DNA of 64,000 bases from Pseudomonas baetica. GTDB lineage: Bacteria; Pseudomonadota; Gammaproteobacteria; Pseudomonadales; Pseudomonadaceae. The stretch is taken from NCBI RefSeq assembly GCF_002813455.1, contig NZ_PHHE01000001.1, positions 2,294,001 to 2,358,000 of the forward strand, written 5' to 3'. The notes beneath the pieces are model-generated. The model did not search any database. It was not told the origin of the DNA and saw only the letters and a list, made by a program, of their open reading frames with translations. Below are positions 20,180-30,749 of this stretch, in pieces. The first letter of the stretch is position 1. Each line of letters begins with the position of its first letter. A program made the position numbers and the translations under genes.

Positions 20180-20254
20180 GTCAGTTGGCTCCCATGGCAA
20201 AAATACTGCGAAAAGCTGAGGCCAGCCGCGGTGGAAATAAGGTGATGCAGGGGT

Positions 20255-21712
20255 TCAGAGCAGCACCACGTCATATTGTTCCTGGGAATACATGGTTTCC
20301 ACCTGGAAGCGTATGGTGCGACCGATAAACCCTTCAAGCTCGGCGACGTTACCGGACTCTTCATCAAGCAGCCGATCGACCACTTTCTGGTTCGCCAGCA
20401 CGCGATAACCCTCGGCCTGATAGGCCCGGGCCTCACGCAGGATCTCGCGGAAAATCTCGTAACAGATGGTTTCCGCAGTCTTCAGTTTGCCGCGCCCCTG
20501 ACAGCTGCTGCACGGTTCGCACAGCACTTGCTCAAGGCTTTCGCGGGTGCGTTTGCGGGTCATCTGCACCAGACCCAACTCGGTAATCCCGATGATGTTG
20601 GTCTTGGCGTGATCGCGCTCCAGTTGTTTCTCGAGGGTTCGCAGCACTTGACGCTGGTGCTCTTCATCTTCCATGTCGATGAAGTCGATGATGATGATCC
20701 CGCCCAGATTGCGCAGGCGCATCTGCCGGGCAATCGCGGTGGCCGCTTCCAGGTTGGTCTTGAAGATGGTTTCTTCGAGATTGCGATGGCCGACGAATGC
20801 TCCGGTGTTGACGTCGATGGTGGTCATGGCTTCCGCCGGATCGACCACCAGATAGCCGCCGGACTTCAGCGGTACTTTGCGCTCCAGCGCTTTCTGGATT
20901 TCGTCTTCAACCCCGTACAGATCGAAAATAGGCCGTTCGCCCGGGTAGTGTTCCAGACGATCAGCGATTTCCGGCATCAGTTCGGCGACGAACTGTGTGG
21001 TTTTCTGAAAGGTTTCCCGAGAATCGATGCGGATCTTCTCGATCTTAGGGCTGACCAGATCACGCAATGTGCGCAAGGCCAGACCCAGATCTTCATAGAT
21101 AACACTCGGCGCACCGATGGTCTTGATTTGTTCGTTGATTTGATCCCACAGGCGTCGCAGGTAGCGGATGTCCATGAGGATTTCATCAGCCCCGGCGCCT
21201 TCGGCGGCGGTCCGCAGAATAAAACCACCCGCTTCTTTGATGCCTTCTTTGGCCACACAATCGCTGACCACTTGCTTGAGGCGTTCGCGCTCGGCTTCGT
21301 CTTCGATTTTCAGGGAAATGCCGACATGGGCCGTGCGCGGCATGTACACCAGATAGCGCGACGGGATCGACAATTGCGTGGTCAATCGCGCGCCTTTGGA
21401 GCCGATCGGGTCCTTGGTGACTTGCACCACCAGGCTCTGGCCTTCATGAGCCAGCGCGCTGATGCTCTCCACTGCCGGCCCCTCACGCAGGGAAATTTCC
21501 GAGGCATGAATGAACGCTGCACGGTCCAGGCCGATATCGACGAACGCCGCTTGCATACCCGGCAGCACCCGGACAATCTTGCCTTTATAAATGTTGCCGA
21601 CGATCCCGCGTTTTTGCGTGCGCTCGACGTGGACTTCTTGCAGCACACCGTTTTCGACCACCGCCACGCGCGACTCCATCGGCGTGATGTTGATCAGAAT
21701 CTCTTCACTCAT
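20255..21712 (-). CDS. rng: ribonuclease G
   Basis: Endoribonuclease of the RNase E/G family that matures the 5' end of 16S rRNA. I choose the ATG at 21712 (MSEEILINITPMESRVAVVE), matching the family start, for 485 residues. An S1-type domain with GNIYKGKIVRVLPGMQAAFV is near residues 38-57, the catalytic Asp motif is in TTIDVNTGAFVGH, and the zinc-link Cys pair is in CEPCSSCQGRG. It precedes yhdP and follows maf. Confidence 0.96.
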   Translation of the reverse strand: MSEEILINITPMESRVAVVENGVLQEVHVERTQKRGIVGNIYKGKIVRVLPGMQAAFVDIGLDRAAFIHASEISLREGPAVESISALAHEGQSLVVQVTKDPIGSKGARLTTQLSIPSRYLVYMPRTAHVGISLKIEDEAERERLKQVVSDCVAKEGIKEAGGFILRTAAEGAGADEILMDIRYLRRLWDQINEQIKTIGAPSVIYEDLGLALRTLRDLVSPKIEKIRIDSRETFQKTTQFVAELMPEIADRLEHYPGERPIFDLYGVEDEIQKALERKVPLKSGGYLVVDPAEAMTTIDVNTGAFVGHRNLEETIFKTNLEAATAIARQMRLRNLGGIIIIDFIDMEDEEHQRQVLRTLEKQLERDHAKTNIIGITELGLVQMTRKRTRESLEQVLCEPCSSCQGRGKLKTAETICYEIFREILREARAYQAEGYRVLANQKVVDRLLDEESGNVAELEGFIGRTIRFQVETMYSQEQYDVVLL

Positions 21713-21769
21713 GGCAGGATCTCGTTCAGGCATGTTCACGATAATGGCCGCATCTTGTTCGTACGACGC

Positions 21770-22366
21770 TCATTGCGCGTTCAGGTTTTGCCAACAGGGT
21801 ATGCCGAAATCGCTCAGCAGTTCTGCGGTTTCGCACAAAGGTAACCCGACCACCGCCGAATAGCTGCCGTTGAGCCCCGCGACAAACACCGCCCCGAGGC
21901 CCTGAATGCCGTAGCCACCGGCCTTGTCCCGGGGCTCGCCACTGGCCCAGTAGGCCTGGGCTTCTTCGCGACTGATCGGCCGGAACCGCACCAGACTGCG
22001 CACCACCCGCGACTCGCACCGCTCACTTTCAAGCACTGCGATGGCAGTCAGCACTTCGTGCTCCTTGCCAGACAACATCATCAGCATGGCGCATGCATCG
22101 GTGGCGTCCACCGGTTTACCAAGAATTTTGCCGTCGAGTACCACAGCGGTATCGGCCCCCAGTACACAGAATGCCTGCTCGGAAACGACCGCGCGCTGCC
22201 CGGCCTCAGCCTTGCCATGTGCAAGGCGTTCGACATAGGCCGCTGGCGATTCTTCGGGTAACGGGGTTTCATCGATGTCCGCGCTGATGGCGGAGAACGG
22301 AACGCCGATCTGCGTGAGTAACTCACGTCGACGCGGCGACCCGGAGGCGAGGTAAAGCGGCTTCAT
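21770..22366 (-). CDS. maf: Maf family nucleoside triphosphate pyrophosphatase (YhdE type)
   Basis: House-cleaning pyrophosphatase, probably for dTTP/UTP and modified pyrimidine nucleotides, as for YhdE. The start at 22366 ([20 protein letters not shown]) has GGGAG ten bases upstream; a longer in-frame version extends into mreD and is rejected. The 198 residues contain the Maf signature [10 protein letters not shown] and the catalytic [12 protein letters not shown]. It lies between mreD and rng, its classic neighbourhood. Confidence 0.95.
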   Translation of the reverse strand: MKPLYLASGSPRRRELLTQIGVPFSAISADIDETPLPEESPAAYVERLAHGKAEAGQRAVVSEQAFCVLGADTAVVLDGKILGKPVDATDACAMLMMLSGKEHEVLTAIAVLESERCESRVVRSLVRFRPISREEAQAYWASGEPRDKAGGYGIQGLGAVFVAGLNGSYSAVVGLPLCETAELLSDFGIPCWQNLNAQ

Positions 22367-22403
22367 CAAAACATCTCCCTGTTCAGTGCCCTGCTTCACC
22401 GGA

Positions 22404-22895
22404 TCAATTGATTTTGTAGCGGCGGCGCAATCCACGCAGGGCGAAGCTGACCCAAGGCCAGAGCAAGGCGCTGACCAGTGCCGGCAGCACCAGCGCCAGG
22501 GTCGGCTGACGGTTGCCGGTCAAGGCACTGAGCCACAGCTGCACCAGTTGCGCGAGACCGAAGATCACCAGGATCACCAGACACTGCTGCCACATCGGGA
22601 ACATACGCAGGCGCTGCTGCAATGACAGCACCAGGAACGTGATCAGCGTGAGGATAAGCGCGTTTTGCCCAAACAGATCGCCTTGCAGCACGTCTTCGGC
22701 CAGACCCAGGCAAAACGCCGTGACCATACCGACCGTTTGCGGCATGTATAACGCCCAGAACGTCAGCAGCAAGGCCAGCCATAGCGGGCGCAGTATTTCC
22801 ATGAAAATCGGTAACGGCGAGACACTGAGCAACAGGCCGATAACAAACGTCAGCCAGACCATCCAGCCATTTCGAGAGGCTTTTACACCGACCAT
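22404..22895 (-). CDS. mreD: rod shape-determining protein MreD
   Basis: Polytopic inner-membrane protein of the elongasome. The 163-residue sequence is almost all hydrophobic, with about five membrane segments separated by short loops, and ends in basic [11 protein letters not shown]. Its ATG overlaps the TAA of mreC by one base (TAATG), implying coupled translation. Confidence 0.94.
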   Translation of the reverse strand: MVGVKASRNGWMVWLTFVIGLLLSVSPLPIFMEILRPLWLALLLTFWALYMPQTVGMVTAFCLGLAEDVLQGDLFGQNALILTLITFLVLSLQQRLRMFPMWQQCLVILVIFGLAQLVQLWLSALTGNRQPTLALVLPALVSALLWPWVSFALRGLRRRYKIN

Positions 22896-24022
22896 TATTC
22901 TCGTCCCCCAGTGGTGGCTGGCGCCGTGACCGGCGGCTTGGCGGGTGGCTTGCTGGCTGCTGGCGCAGAGGCCGGAGGCTTTGTCGCTGTCGGTGCAGTG
23001 GCAGGCGGTTTGCTCGCGCCAGGTTTGACCGGCGTCGCGGCGGGCGCTGTGGCGGCCGGTACCGGTTCGGCCGTCGGCGTTGCGGCAGGCGCAGGCATGA
23101 CCAACGGTCTCGAAACGTTGACCGGCTGCATCGGGCCGCCACCATGAGCATCCAGAGCTTCTTGAGCCTGCGCGGCGTCGTTGGCGCGTTCCTCGGCGGT
23201 GCGCGAGTCACTGAACACCAGCAACAGGTAACGACTACGGTTCAATGCGGCGGTCGGCACGGCGCGGACGATTGCAAAGGGCTGGCCGGAGTCGTGAATC
23301 ACTTCCTTGACCGTCGCCACAGGATAGCCGGCTGGAAAACGCTGGCCGAGGCCAGAGCTGACCAGCAGATCGCCTTCCTTGATATCCGCCGTGTCGGCTA
23401 CGTGACGCAATTCCAGGCGCTCCGGGTTACCGGTACCGCTGGCGATCGCCCGCAGACCGTTACGGTTCACTTGCACAGGAATGCTGTGGGTGGAGTCGGT
23501 CAGCAGCAGTACACGGGAGGTGTACGGCATCAACTCGACCACTTGCCCCATCAGACCGCGCGCATCAAGCACCGGCTGACCGAGGACCACGCCATCACGC
23601 TCACCTTTATTGATGATGATGCGATGCGTGAAGGGATTGGGGTCCATGCCGATCAGCTCGGCCACTTCGACCTTCTCATTGACCAACGCGGAGGAATTGA
23701 GCAACTCGCGCAGCCGAACGTTCTGCTCGGTAAGGGCGGCAAGCTTCTGCATGCGCCCCTGCAACAGCAGGTTCTCGGTCTTGAGTTTTTCGTTTTCGGC
23801 GACCAGCTCGGTGCGACTGCCGAACTGGCTGGCGATACCGTCCCACAGCCGTCCGGGCAGGTCGGTGATCCAGTAGGCGTCCATCAGCACCAGCGACGCT
23901 TGTTTGCGAGCGGGCTTGAGCAGGTCGAAGCGGGCATCGACCACCATCAGCGCGACCGACAGCACGGCCAGCACCAACAGGCGCACGCCCAACGAAGGGC
24001 CCTTGGCGAAAAGCGGTTTAAT
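22895..24022 (-). CDS. mreC: rod shape-determining protein MreC, probable ATT start
   Basis: Bitopic elongasome scaffold that activates PBP2/RodA. The first conventional start is a TTG at 23992, but the reading frame stays open upstream as IKPLFAKGPSLGVRLL, which matches the known MreC N-terminus (E. coli MKPIFSRGPSLQIRL). The only sensible start there is ATT at 24022-24020, six bases after a strong GGGAGGAG. That gives 375 residues, with a membrane segment at about 15-32, a coiled coil at about 70-100 and the two-barrel periplasmic domain. The last 80 residues are a Pro/Ala/Thr/Lys-rich low-complexity tail (PPATAPTATKPPASAPAASK). The gene is preceded by a hairpin that separates it from mreB. 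Confidence 0.9.
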   Translation of the reverse strand: MKPLFAKGPSLGVRLLVLAVLSVALMVVDARFDLLKPARKQASLVLMDAYWITDLPGRLWDGIASQFGSRTELVAENEKLKTENLLLQGRMQKLAALTEQNVRLRELLNSSALVNEKVEVAELIGMDPNPFTHRIIINKGERDGVVLGQPVLDARGLMGQVVELMPYTSRVLLLTDSTHSIPVQVNRNGLRAIASGTGNPERLELRHVADTADIKEGDLLVSSGLGQRFPAGYPVATVKEVIHDSGQPFAIVRAVPTAALNRSRYLLLVFSDSRTAEERANDAAQAQEALDAHGGGPMQPVNVSRPLVMPAPAATPTAEPVPAATAPAATPVKPGASKPPATAPTATKPPASAPAASKPPAKPPVTAPATTGGRE

Positions 24023-24107
24023 AAGCCGCTCCTCCCAGGCAAATGTTCTGTTTATTCATACGGCATCAAACCGGCCTGGATGAAGACTGACAGAAGATAA
24101 ACGCCAA

Positions 24108-24133
24108 CAGGCAGCACTGCAAAGTGCTGCCTG
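24108..24133 (-). terminator. hairpin between mreB and mreC
   Basis: A perfect 11-base stem CAGGCAGCACT / AGTGCTGCCTG with a 4-base loop lies 31 bases past the mreB stop. The following sequence is only moderately T-rich, so it probably attenuates rather than abolishes readthrough, keeping mreB more expressed than mreCD. Confidence 0.6.
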
Positions 24134-24163
24134 TGCGCTCACCCACGTATTGCATTCGGCGAG

Positions 24164-25213
<1,050 letters not shown>

Positions 25214-25412
25214 CTAGGCAACGCGTGGGTAAAAAAGTGCGGCAAACTCTAACAACGACAGGGATTTTGGGCAAGGCGCCAATATGTTAAATTGGCCGCT
25301 TTTCTGTGCACCAAGCCCCACAATCGCGGCCTTATGACCGTAGAAGTGCGGTAGTGTTCCGACAATCTAACACACGGACGCCGTCCGTTCTGTTTTCCAC
25401 TGGAGAATCCCG

Positions 25413-25700
25413 ATGGCGCTAGAACGCTCCGACGTGGAAAAAATCGCTCATCTGGCCTGCCTTGGCCTCAATGATGCCGATCTTCCGCACATTACTTCCG
25501 CCCTCAACAGCATTCTCGGGCTTGTCGACGAAATGCAGGCTGTTAATACCGACGGTATCGAGCCTCTGGCCCACCCGCTGGAAGCCAGTCAGCGCCTGCG
25601 CGCCGACGTTGTGACCGAGACCAATCATCGCGAGGCCTATCAGTCCATCGCACCAGCGGTCGAAAACGGCCTGTATCTGGTTCCGAAAGTCATCGACTAA
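25413..25700 (+). CDS. gatC: aspartyl/glutamyl-tRNA amidotransferase subunit C
   Basis: Small subunit that clamps GatA to GatB in the tRNA-dependent amidotransferase that makes Gln-tRNA and/or Asn-tRNA. The 95-residue, helix-rich protein begins [19 protein letters not shown] and contains the conserved [16 protein letters not shown]. It is the first gene of gatCAB; the ATG follows GGAGAATCCCG. Confidence 0.95.
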   Translation: MALERSDVEKIAHLACLGLNDADLPHITSALNSILGLVDEMQAVNTDGIEPLAHPLEASQRLRADVVTETNHREAYQSIAPAVENGLYLVPKVID

Positions 25701-25716
25701 AGGGAAAGAGCCTGTA

Positions 25717-27168
25717 ATGCATCAAATGACTCTGGCCGAGATCGCCCGCGGTCTCGCCGATAAAAAGTTCTCCTCCGAAGAGCTGACCAAAGTCCTGCTG
25801 GCGCGTATTACCCAGCTCGATCCGCAGCTCAACAGTTTCATCAGCCTCACCCAAGAGCTGGCCCTCGAGCAGGCGAAAGCCGCCGACGTGCGCCGGGCCA
25901 ACGGTGAGAGCGGCGCCCTGCTCGGCGCGCCGATCGCTCACAAAGACCTGTTCTGCACCCAAGGCATCCGCACCAGCTGCGGCTCGAAGATGCTCGACAA
26001 CTTTAAAGCGCCATACGACGCCACCGTGGTCGCGAAACTGGCTGCTGCCGGTGCCGTGACTCTGGGCAAGACCAACATGGACGAATTCGCCATGGGTTCG
26101 GCCAACGAGTCGAGCTGGTACGGCGCCGTAAAAAACCCGTGGAACCTGGAACACGTGCCGGGCGGTTCGTCCGGTGGTTCGGCAGCCGCCGTTGCCGCTC
26201 GTCTGTTGCCAGCGGCCACCGCCACTGACACCGGTGGTTCGATCCGTCAGCCGGCGGCGTTCACCAACCTCACCGGCCTGAAACCGACGTACGGTCGTGT
26301 TTCGCGCTGGGGCATGATCGCTTACGCCTCCAGCCTCGATCAGGGCGGCCCGTTGGCACGCACTGCCGAAGACTGCGCAATTTTGTTGCAAGGTATGGCC
26401 GGCTTCGATCAGAACGACTCCACCAGCATCGACGAACCTGTGCCTGATTACTCGGCGAGCCTCAACGAATCGCTGCAAGGCCTGCGCATCGGTGTGCCGA
26501 AGGAATACTTCAGCGCCGGTCTCGACCCGCGCATTGCCGAGCTGATCCAGAACAGCATCAAAGAGCTGCAGAAGCTCGGTGCGGTGATCAAGGAAATCAG
26601 CCTGCCGAACATGCAGCACGCGATTCCGGCGTACTACGTAATCGCCCCGGCCGAAGCTTCTTCGAACCTGTCGCGTTTCGACGGCGTGCGTTTCGGCCAT
26701 CGTTGCGAGCAGCCGAAAGACCTGATCGACCTGTACAAGCGCTCCCGTGGCGAAGGCTTCGGGCCTGAAGTACAGCGCCGGATCATGGTCGGTGCCTACG
26801 CACTGTCCGCCGGTTACTACGACGCCTACTACCTGAAAGCGCAGAAGATCCGTCGCCTGGTGAAGAACGATTTCATGGCTGCCTTTAATGAAGTCGACAT
26901 CATCCTCGGCCCGACCACGCCGAACCCGGCCTGGAAACTCGGCGCCAAGAACAGCGACCCGGTCGCTGCCTATCTGGAAGACGTCTACACCATCACCGCC
27001 AACCTCGCGGGCCTGCCGGGCCTGTCGATGCCGGCCGGTTTTGTCGACGGTCTGCCGGTCGGCGTGCAGTTACTCGCGCCGTATTTCCAGGAAGGTCGCC
27101 TGTTGAACGTTGCCCACCAGTATCAGTTAAACACTGACTGGCACACCCGCACCCCAACCGGCTTCTGA
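25717..27168 (+). CDS. gatA: aspartyl/glutamyl-tRNA amidotransferase subunit A
   Basis: Amidase subunit releasing ammonia from glutamine. The 483-residue amidase-signature protein has the catalytic Lys in [12 protein letters not shown] and the Ser-cis-Ser pair in [15 protein letters not shown] and [14 protein letters not shown]. The start at 25717 ([13 protein letters not shown]) follows an AGGGAAAGAG site; a second ATG nine bases on is an alternative. It lies 16 bases after gatC and 10 before gatB. Confidence 0.97.
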   Translation: MHQMTLAEIARGLADKKFSSEELTKVLLARITQLDPQLNSFISLTQELALEQAKAADVRRANGESGALLGAPIAHKDLFCTQGIRTSCGSKMLDNFKAPYDATVVAKLAAAGAVTLGKTNMDEFAMGSANESSWYGAVKNPWNLEHVPGGSSGGSAAAVAARLLPAATATDTGGSIRQPAAFTNLTGLKPTYGRVSRWGMIAYASSLDQGGPLARTAEDCAILLQGMAGFDQNDSTSIDEPVPDYSASLNESLQGLRIGVPKEYFSAGLDPRIAELIQNSIKELQKLGAVIKEISLPNMQHAIPAYYVIAPAEASSNLSRFDGVRFGHRCEQPKDLIDLYKRSRGEGFGPEVQRRIMVGAYALSAGYYDAYYLKAQKIRRLVKNDFMAAFNEVDIILGPTTPNPAWKLGAKNSDPVAAYLEDVYTITANLAGLPGLSMPAGFVDGLPVGVQLLAPYFQEGRLLNVAHQYQLNTDWHTRTPTGF

Positions 27169-27178
27169 GGAGACACAC

Positions 27179-28624
27179 ATGCAATGGGAAGTCGTGATCG
27201 GGCTGGAGATTCACACTCAGCTCACTACCCGGTCGAAAATCTTTTCCGGTAGTTCCACCACCTTCGGTTCCGAGCCGAACACCCAGGCCAGCCTGATCGA
27301 CCTGGGCATGCCGGGCGTATTGCCCGTGCTGAACCAGGAAGCCGTGCGGATGGCGGTGATGTTCGGTCTGGCGATTGATGCCGAGATCGGTCAGCACAAC
27401 GTGTTCGCGCGTAAAAACTACTTCTACCCGGACCTGCCGAAGGGCTACCAGATCAGCCAGATGGAATTGCCGATCGTTGGCAAAGGCCACCTGGACATCG
27501 CGCTGGAAGACGGCACCGTCAAACGTGTCGGCATCACCCGCGCACACCTGGAAGAAGACGCCGGCAAGAGCCTGCACGAAGAATTCAACGGTGCCACCGG
27601 CATCGACCTGAACCGTGCTGGCACGCCGCTGCTGGAAATCGTCTCCGAGCCGGACATGCGCAGCGCCAAGGAAGCCGTGGCTTACGTCAAGGCGATCCAC
27701 GCGCTGGTGCGTTATCTGGGCATCTGCGACGGCAACATGGCCGAAGGTTCGTTGCGTTGCGACTGCAACGTGTCGATCCGTCCGAAAGGCCAGGTTGAGT
27801 TCGGCACGCGTTGCGAGATCAAGAACGTCAACTCGTTCCGCTTCATCGAGAAGGCGATCAACTCCGAGATCCAGCGTCAGATCGAGCTGATCGAAGACGG
27901 CGGCAAAGTGATCCAGCAGACCCGTCTTTACGATCCGAACAAGGACGAAACCCGTCCGATGCGTTCGAAAGAGGAAGCCAACGACTACCGTTACTTCCCC
28001 GATCCGGACCTGCTGCCGGTGGTCATCGAAGAGTCGTTCCTCGGTGAGGTGCGCGCCACCCTGCCGGAACTGCCACCGCAAAAACGCGAACGCTTCCAGA
28101 GCCAGTTTGGTCTGTCGGCCTACGACGCCAACGTGCTGGCCACCAGCCGTGAGCAGGCGGATTACTTCGAGAAAGTCGCAGCCATTGGTGGCGACGCCAA
28201 ACTGGCAGCGAACTGGGTCATGGTCGAGTTGGGCAGCCTGCTCAACAAGCAAGGCCTGGACATCGACGAGTCGCCGGTTTCCGCTGAACTGTTGGGCGGC
28301 ATGCTGCAGCGCATCAAGGACAACACCATCTCCGGCAAGATCGCCAAGGTGGTGTTCGAAGCGATGGCCAACGGCGAAGGCAGCGCCGACGAGATCATCG
28401 AAAAGCGTGGCCTCAAGCAAGTGACCGACAGCGGCGCGATCTCCGCGGTGCTGGACGAAATGCTTGCGGCCAACGCCGAGCAAGTTGAACAGTATCGTGC
28501 GGCTGACGAAGCCAAACGCGGCAAGATGTTCGGCTTCTTCGTCGGTCAGGCCATGAAAGCCTCCAAGGGCAAGGCCAACCCGCAGCAAGTGAACGAACTG
28601 CTGAAAAGCAAGCTCGAAGGCTGA
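27179..28624 (+). CDS. gatB: aspartyl/glutamyl-tRNA amidotransferase subunit B
   Basis: Kinase/transamidase subunit that phosphorylates the mischarged Glu- or Asp-tRNA. The 481 residues show the GatB N-terminal motif [20 protein letters not shown], the [22 protein letters not shown] signature and a C-terminal YqeY-like helical tail ([20 protein letters not shown]). An AGGAGA site precedes the ATG. It closes the gatCAB operon. Confidence 0.97.
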   Translation: MQWEVVIGLEIHTQLTTRSKIFSGSSTTFGSEPNTQASLIDLGMPGVLPVLNQEAVRMAVMFGLAIDAEIGQHNVFARKNYFYPDLPKGYQISQMELPIVGKGHLDIALEDGTVKRVGITRAHLEEDAGKSLHEEFNGATGIDLNRAGTPLLEIVSEPDMRSAKEAVAYVKAIHALVRYLGICDGNMAEGSLRCDCNVSIRPKGQVEFGTRCEIKNVNSFRFIEKAINSEIQRQIELIEDGGKVIQQTRLYDPNKDETRPMRSKEEANDYRYFPDPDLLPVVIEESFLGEVRATLPELPPQKRERFQSQFGLSAYDANVLATSREQADYFEKVAAIGGDAKLAANWVMVELGSLLNKQGLDIDESPVSAELLGGMLQRIKDNTISGKIAKVVFEAMANGEGSADEIIEKRGLKQVTDSGAISAVLDEMLAANAEQVEQYRAADEAKRGKMFGFFVGQAMKASKGKANPQQVNELLKSKLEG

Positions 28625-28662
28625 TCACAATGGAGCCAGATCCAAAGCCTGGCTCTATTCCC

Positions 28663-28752
28663 TGTGGGAGCGAGCCTGCTCGCGAAAGCGTCATGACGTC
28701 CAATAGAGATATTGAATGTGACGGCCTCTTCGCGAGCAGGCTCGCTCCCACA
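28663..28752. repeat. paired REP element (GAGCGAGCCTGCTCGCGAA family)
   Basis: Inverted pair TGTGGGAGCGAGCCTGCTCG and CGAGCAGGCTCGCTCCCACA about 50 bases apart, between gatB and the RlpA-like gene; the second copy ends 21 bases before the next ATG. Confidence 0.9.
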
Positions 28753-28773
28753 TTGTTATTTGGGAGCTTTCGA

Positions 28774-29148
28774 ATGAAACGTCTGCTCGGCGCCTGCGCC
28801 CTGCTCTCTCTACTGGCCGGTTGCGCCAGCACCGACATCATCGACCCGCACGGTTACGACCAGAGCGGCGTCGCCTCCTATTACGGAGCCAGACACCACG
28901 GTAAACGCACCGCCAGTGGCGAAGCGTTCAACCAGCATGCCCTGACCGCTGCCCATCGCCAGTTGCCGTTCGGTACACGGGTGAAGGTCACCAATCTGAA
29001 AAACGACAAATCCTGCGTCGTGCGTATCAATGATCGCGGCCCGCACACCCGTGGCCGCTTGATCGATGTTTCACGCGAAGCGGCCGAACAACTCGGTATG
29101 CTCAGCAGCGGTACCGCACGGGTTCGCGTGCAGGCCCTCGACGATTGA
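28774..29148 (+). CDS. short RlpA-like double-psi beta-barrel lipoprotein
   Basis: A 124-residue lipoprotein: signal peptide MKRLLGACALLSLLAGC with lipobox LLAGC and lipidated Cys17. A single double-psi beta-barrel domain of the RlpA family follows (GVASYYGARHHGKRTASGEA to INDRGPHTRGRLIDVSREA). The SPOR domain of full RlpA is absent, so this is one of the short RlpA paralogues rather than the septal RlpA. The catalytic Asp (INDRGP) and His (ASYYGARHHGKRT) typical of the lytic-transglycosylase fold are present, so wall cleavage is plausible but unproven. The start follows GGGAGC. Confidence 0.88.
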   Translation: MKRLLGACALLSLLAGCASTDIIDPHGYDQSGVASYYGARHHGKRTASGEAFNQHALTAAHRQLPFGTRVKVTNLKNDKSCVVRINDRGPHTRGRLIDVSREAAEQLGMLSSGTARVRVQALDD

Positions 29149-29185
29149 TGGAGCGCCGACCATTTTCGGACTAACCGATTTACCG

Positions 29186-30256
29186 TTGATCAGCGTGATC
29201 GAACTGCTTGCCGGGCTGTGCCTGCTGATCCTTGGGGCAGAACTGATGGTGCGGGCGGCGGTGCGTCTGGCCGCGCGACTGAATGTGCGACCACTGATCA
29301 TCGGCCTGACCATCGTTGCCCTTGGCAGCAGCGCACCGCAGATGGCGGTGAGTCTGCAAGCCGCAATGGCCCACAACCCGGACATCGCGGTCGGCAGCGT
29401 GGTCGGCAGCAGCATCTTCAACATCCTCGTGACCCTCGGTTTGTCGGCGCTGATCATTCCGCTGCGCGTGTCGCGGCAACTGGTGCGCCTCGACATTCCA
29501 CTGATGATCGGCGCCTGCCTGCTGGTGTTCGTTCTGGCCTGGAATGAGGAAATCGGTCGTATCGACGGCATCCTGCTACTGGGCGCACTGGCGCTGTACC
29601 TGGGTTTGCTGCTGCGCCAGTCACGGCATTCGACACGACCACACTCGGAACACGGCGAAGCAACGCAGACGTCCTGGATCGGCAGTTCGCTGATGATCGT
29701 CGTCGGTCTGGCCATGCTGGTGTTCGCCGGGCACCTGCTGCTGAGCGCTGCCGTTGTAGTGGCGACCGATCTCGGGTTTTCCGAGCGGGTCATTGGCCTG
29801 ACTGTGGTGGCCGTCGGCACTTCCCTGCCGGAGCTCGCCACGTCGCTGATCGCGGCCTTGCGCGGGCAACGGGATATCGCCGTGGGTAACGTGATCGGCG
29901 CCAACCTGTTCAACCTGCTTGGCGTGCTGGGCATCACCGCACTGATCGCGCCGACACCACTGTCGGTCTCACCCAATGCGCTGGATTTCGACTTGCCGGT
30001 GATGCTCGGCGTCGCCGCGTTGTGCCTGCCGGTGTTCTATTCCGGCTACCGCGTGACCCGTGCCGAAGGTCTGCTGTTGCTTGGTTTGTATCTGGCGTAC
30101 GGGCTGCACGTGGTGTCGTTCACCACCGGCTTGCCACTGGCCGGCAAACTCGAGCGGCTGATGCTGTTTTATGTCTTGCCGGCGCTGCTGACGTTTCTGC
30201 TGTTCACGTCAGTCATCGCCTGGCGCCGCCAACACCACAAAAAGGATGTGCCATGA
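29186..30256 (+). CDS. calcium/sodium antiporter family protein (CaCA, YrbG-like)
   Basis: Inner-membrane cation/Ca2+ exchanger with two inverted five-helix repeats and about ten membrane segments. The second alpha-repeat has the expected VGTSLPELATSL. The first reads LGSSAPQMAVSL, with Gln where the family normally has Glu, so transport stoichiometry or ion choice may differ. The start is uncertain: TTG at 29186 (MISVIELLAG, 356 residues) or GTG at 29195. Upstream in-frame codons lie inside the RlpA-like gene. It overlaps the next gene by ATGA. Confidence 0.85.
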   Translation: MISVIELLAGLCLLILGAELMVRAAVRLAARLNVRPLIIGLTIVALGSSAPQMAVSLQAAMAHNPDIAVGSVVGSSIFNILVTLGLSALIIPLRVSRQLVRLDIPLMIGACLLVFVLAWNEEIGRIDGILLLGALALYLGLLLRQSRHSTRPHSEHGEATQTSWIGSSLMIVVGLAMLVFAGHLLLSAAVVVATDLGFSERVIGLTVVAVGTSLPELATSLIAALRGQRDIAVGNVIGANLFNLLGVLGITALIAPTPLSVSPNALDFDLPVMLGVAALCLPVFYSGYRVTRAEGLLLLGLYLAYGLHVVSFTTGLPLAGKLERLMLFYVLPALLTFLLFTSVIAWRRQHHKKDVP

Positions 30257-30633
30257 CCGAATCGAAGAAGTCCGGGGTTGAAGTCCGCCGTGAGGTAATG
30301 GGCGATGCGTTTGTTGATCGGGCGCTGGGCAACGCCACCGCGTTCAGCCAGCCGTTGCAGGACTTCGTCAATGAACACGCCTGGGGTGGCGTGTGGAATC
30401 GCGAAGGCCTGCCGCTGAAAACCCGCAGCCTGATTACGCTTGCTGCACTGACGGCGTTGAAGTGCCCGCAAGAGTTGAGGGGGCATGTGCGTGGCGCTCT
30501 GAACAACGGCTGCACGGTGGATGAGATTCGCGAGGCGCTGCTGCATTGCGCGGTGTATGCGGGTGTGCCGGCGGCGATCGATGCGTTTCGCGCGGCGCAG
30601 GAAGTGATCGATACCTACCAGAAGCCTGAGTAA
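30253..30633 (+). CDS. carboxymuconolactone decarboxylase family protein
   Basis: A 126-residue CMD/PcaC-like protein: KSGVEVRREVMGDAFVDRAL, WGGVWNREGLPLKTRSLITL and the ALKCPQELRGHVRGALNNGC helix follow the gamma-carboxymuconolactone decarboxylase fold. It has no CxxC of the AhpD peroxidase type. No aromatic degradation genes are nearby, so a true PcaC role is doubtful; it may be a decarboxylase of another lactone. It starts inside the stop of the antiporter gene (ATGA). Confidence 0.88.
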   Translation: MTESKKSGVEVRREVMGDAFVDRALGNATAFSQPLQDFVNEHAWGGVWNREGLPLKTRSLITLAALTALKCPQELRGHVRGALNNGCTVDEIREALLHCAVYAGVPAAIDAFRAAQEVIDTYQKPE

Positions 30634-30654
30634 TTCAGCGTTTGCGAAATCGCT

Positions 30655-30720
30655 TTCGCGAGCAGGCTCGCTCCCACATTGGAATGCGTTTCAAATGTGG
30701 GAGCGAGCCTGCTCGCGAAG
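30655..30720. repeat. paired REP element (GAGCGAGCCTGCTCGCGAA family)
   Basis: Inverted pair CGCGAGCAGGCTCGCTCCCA and GGGAGCGAGCCTGCTCGCGA separated by about 20 bases, between the convergent CMD and AEC genes. Confidence 0.92.
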
Positions 30721-30749
30721 AGGCCTGAAAGAACAACCCAAGCTTCAGG

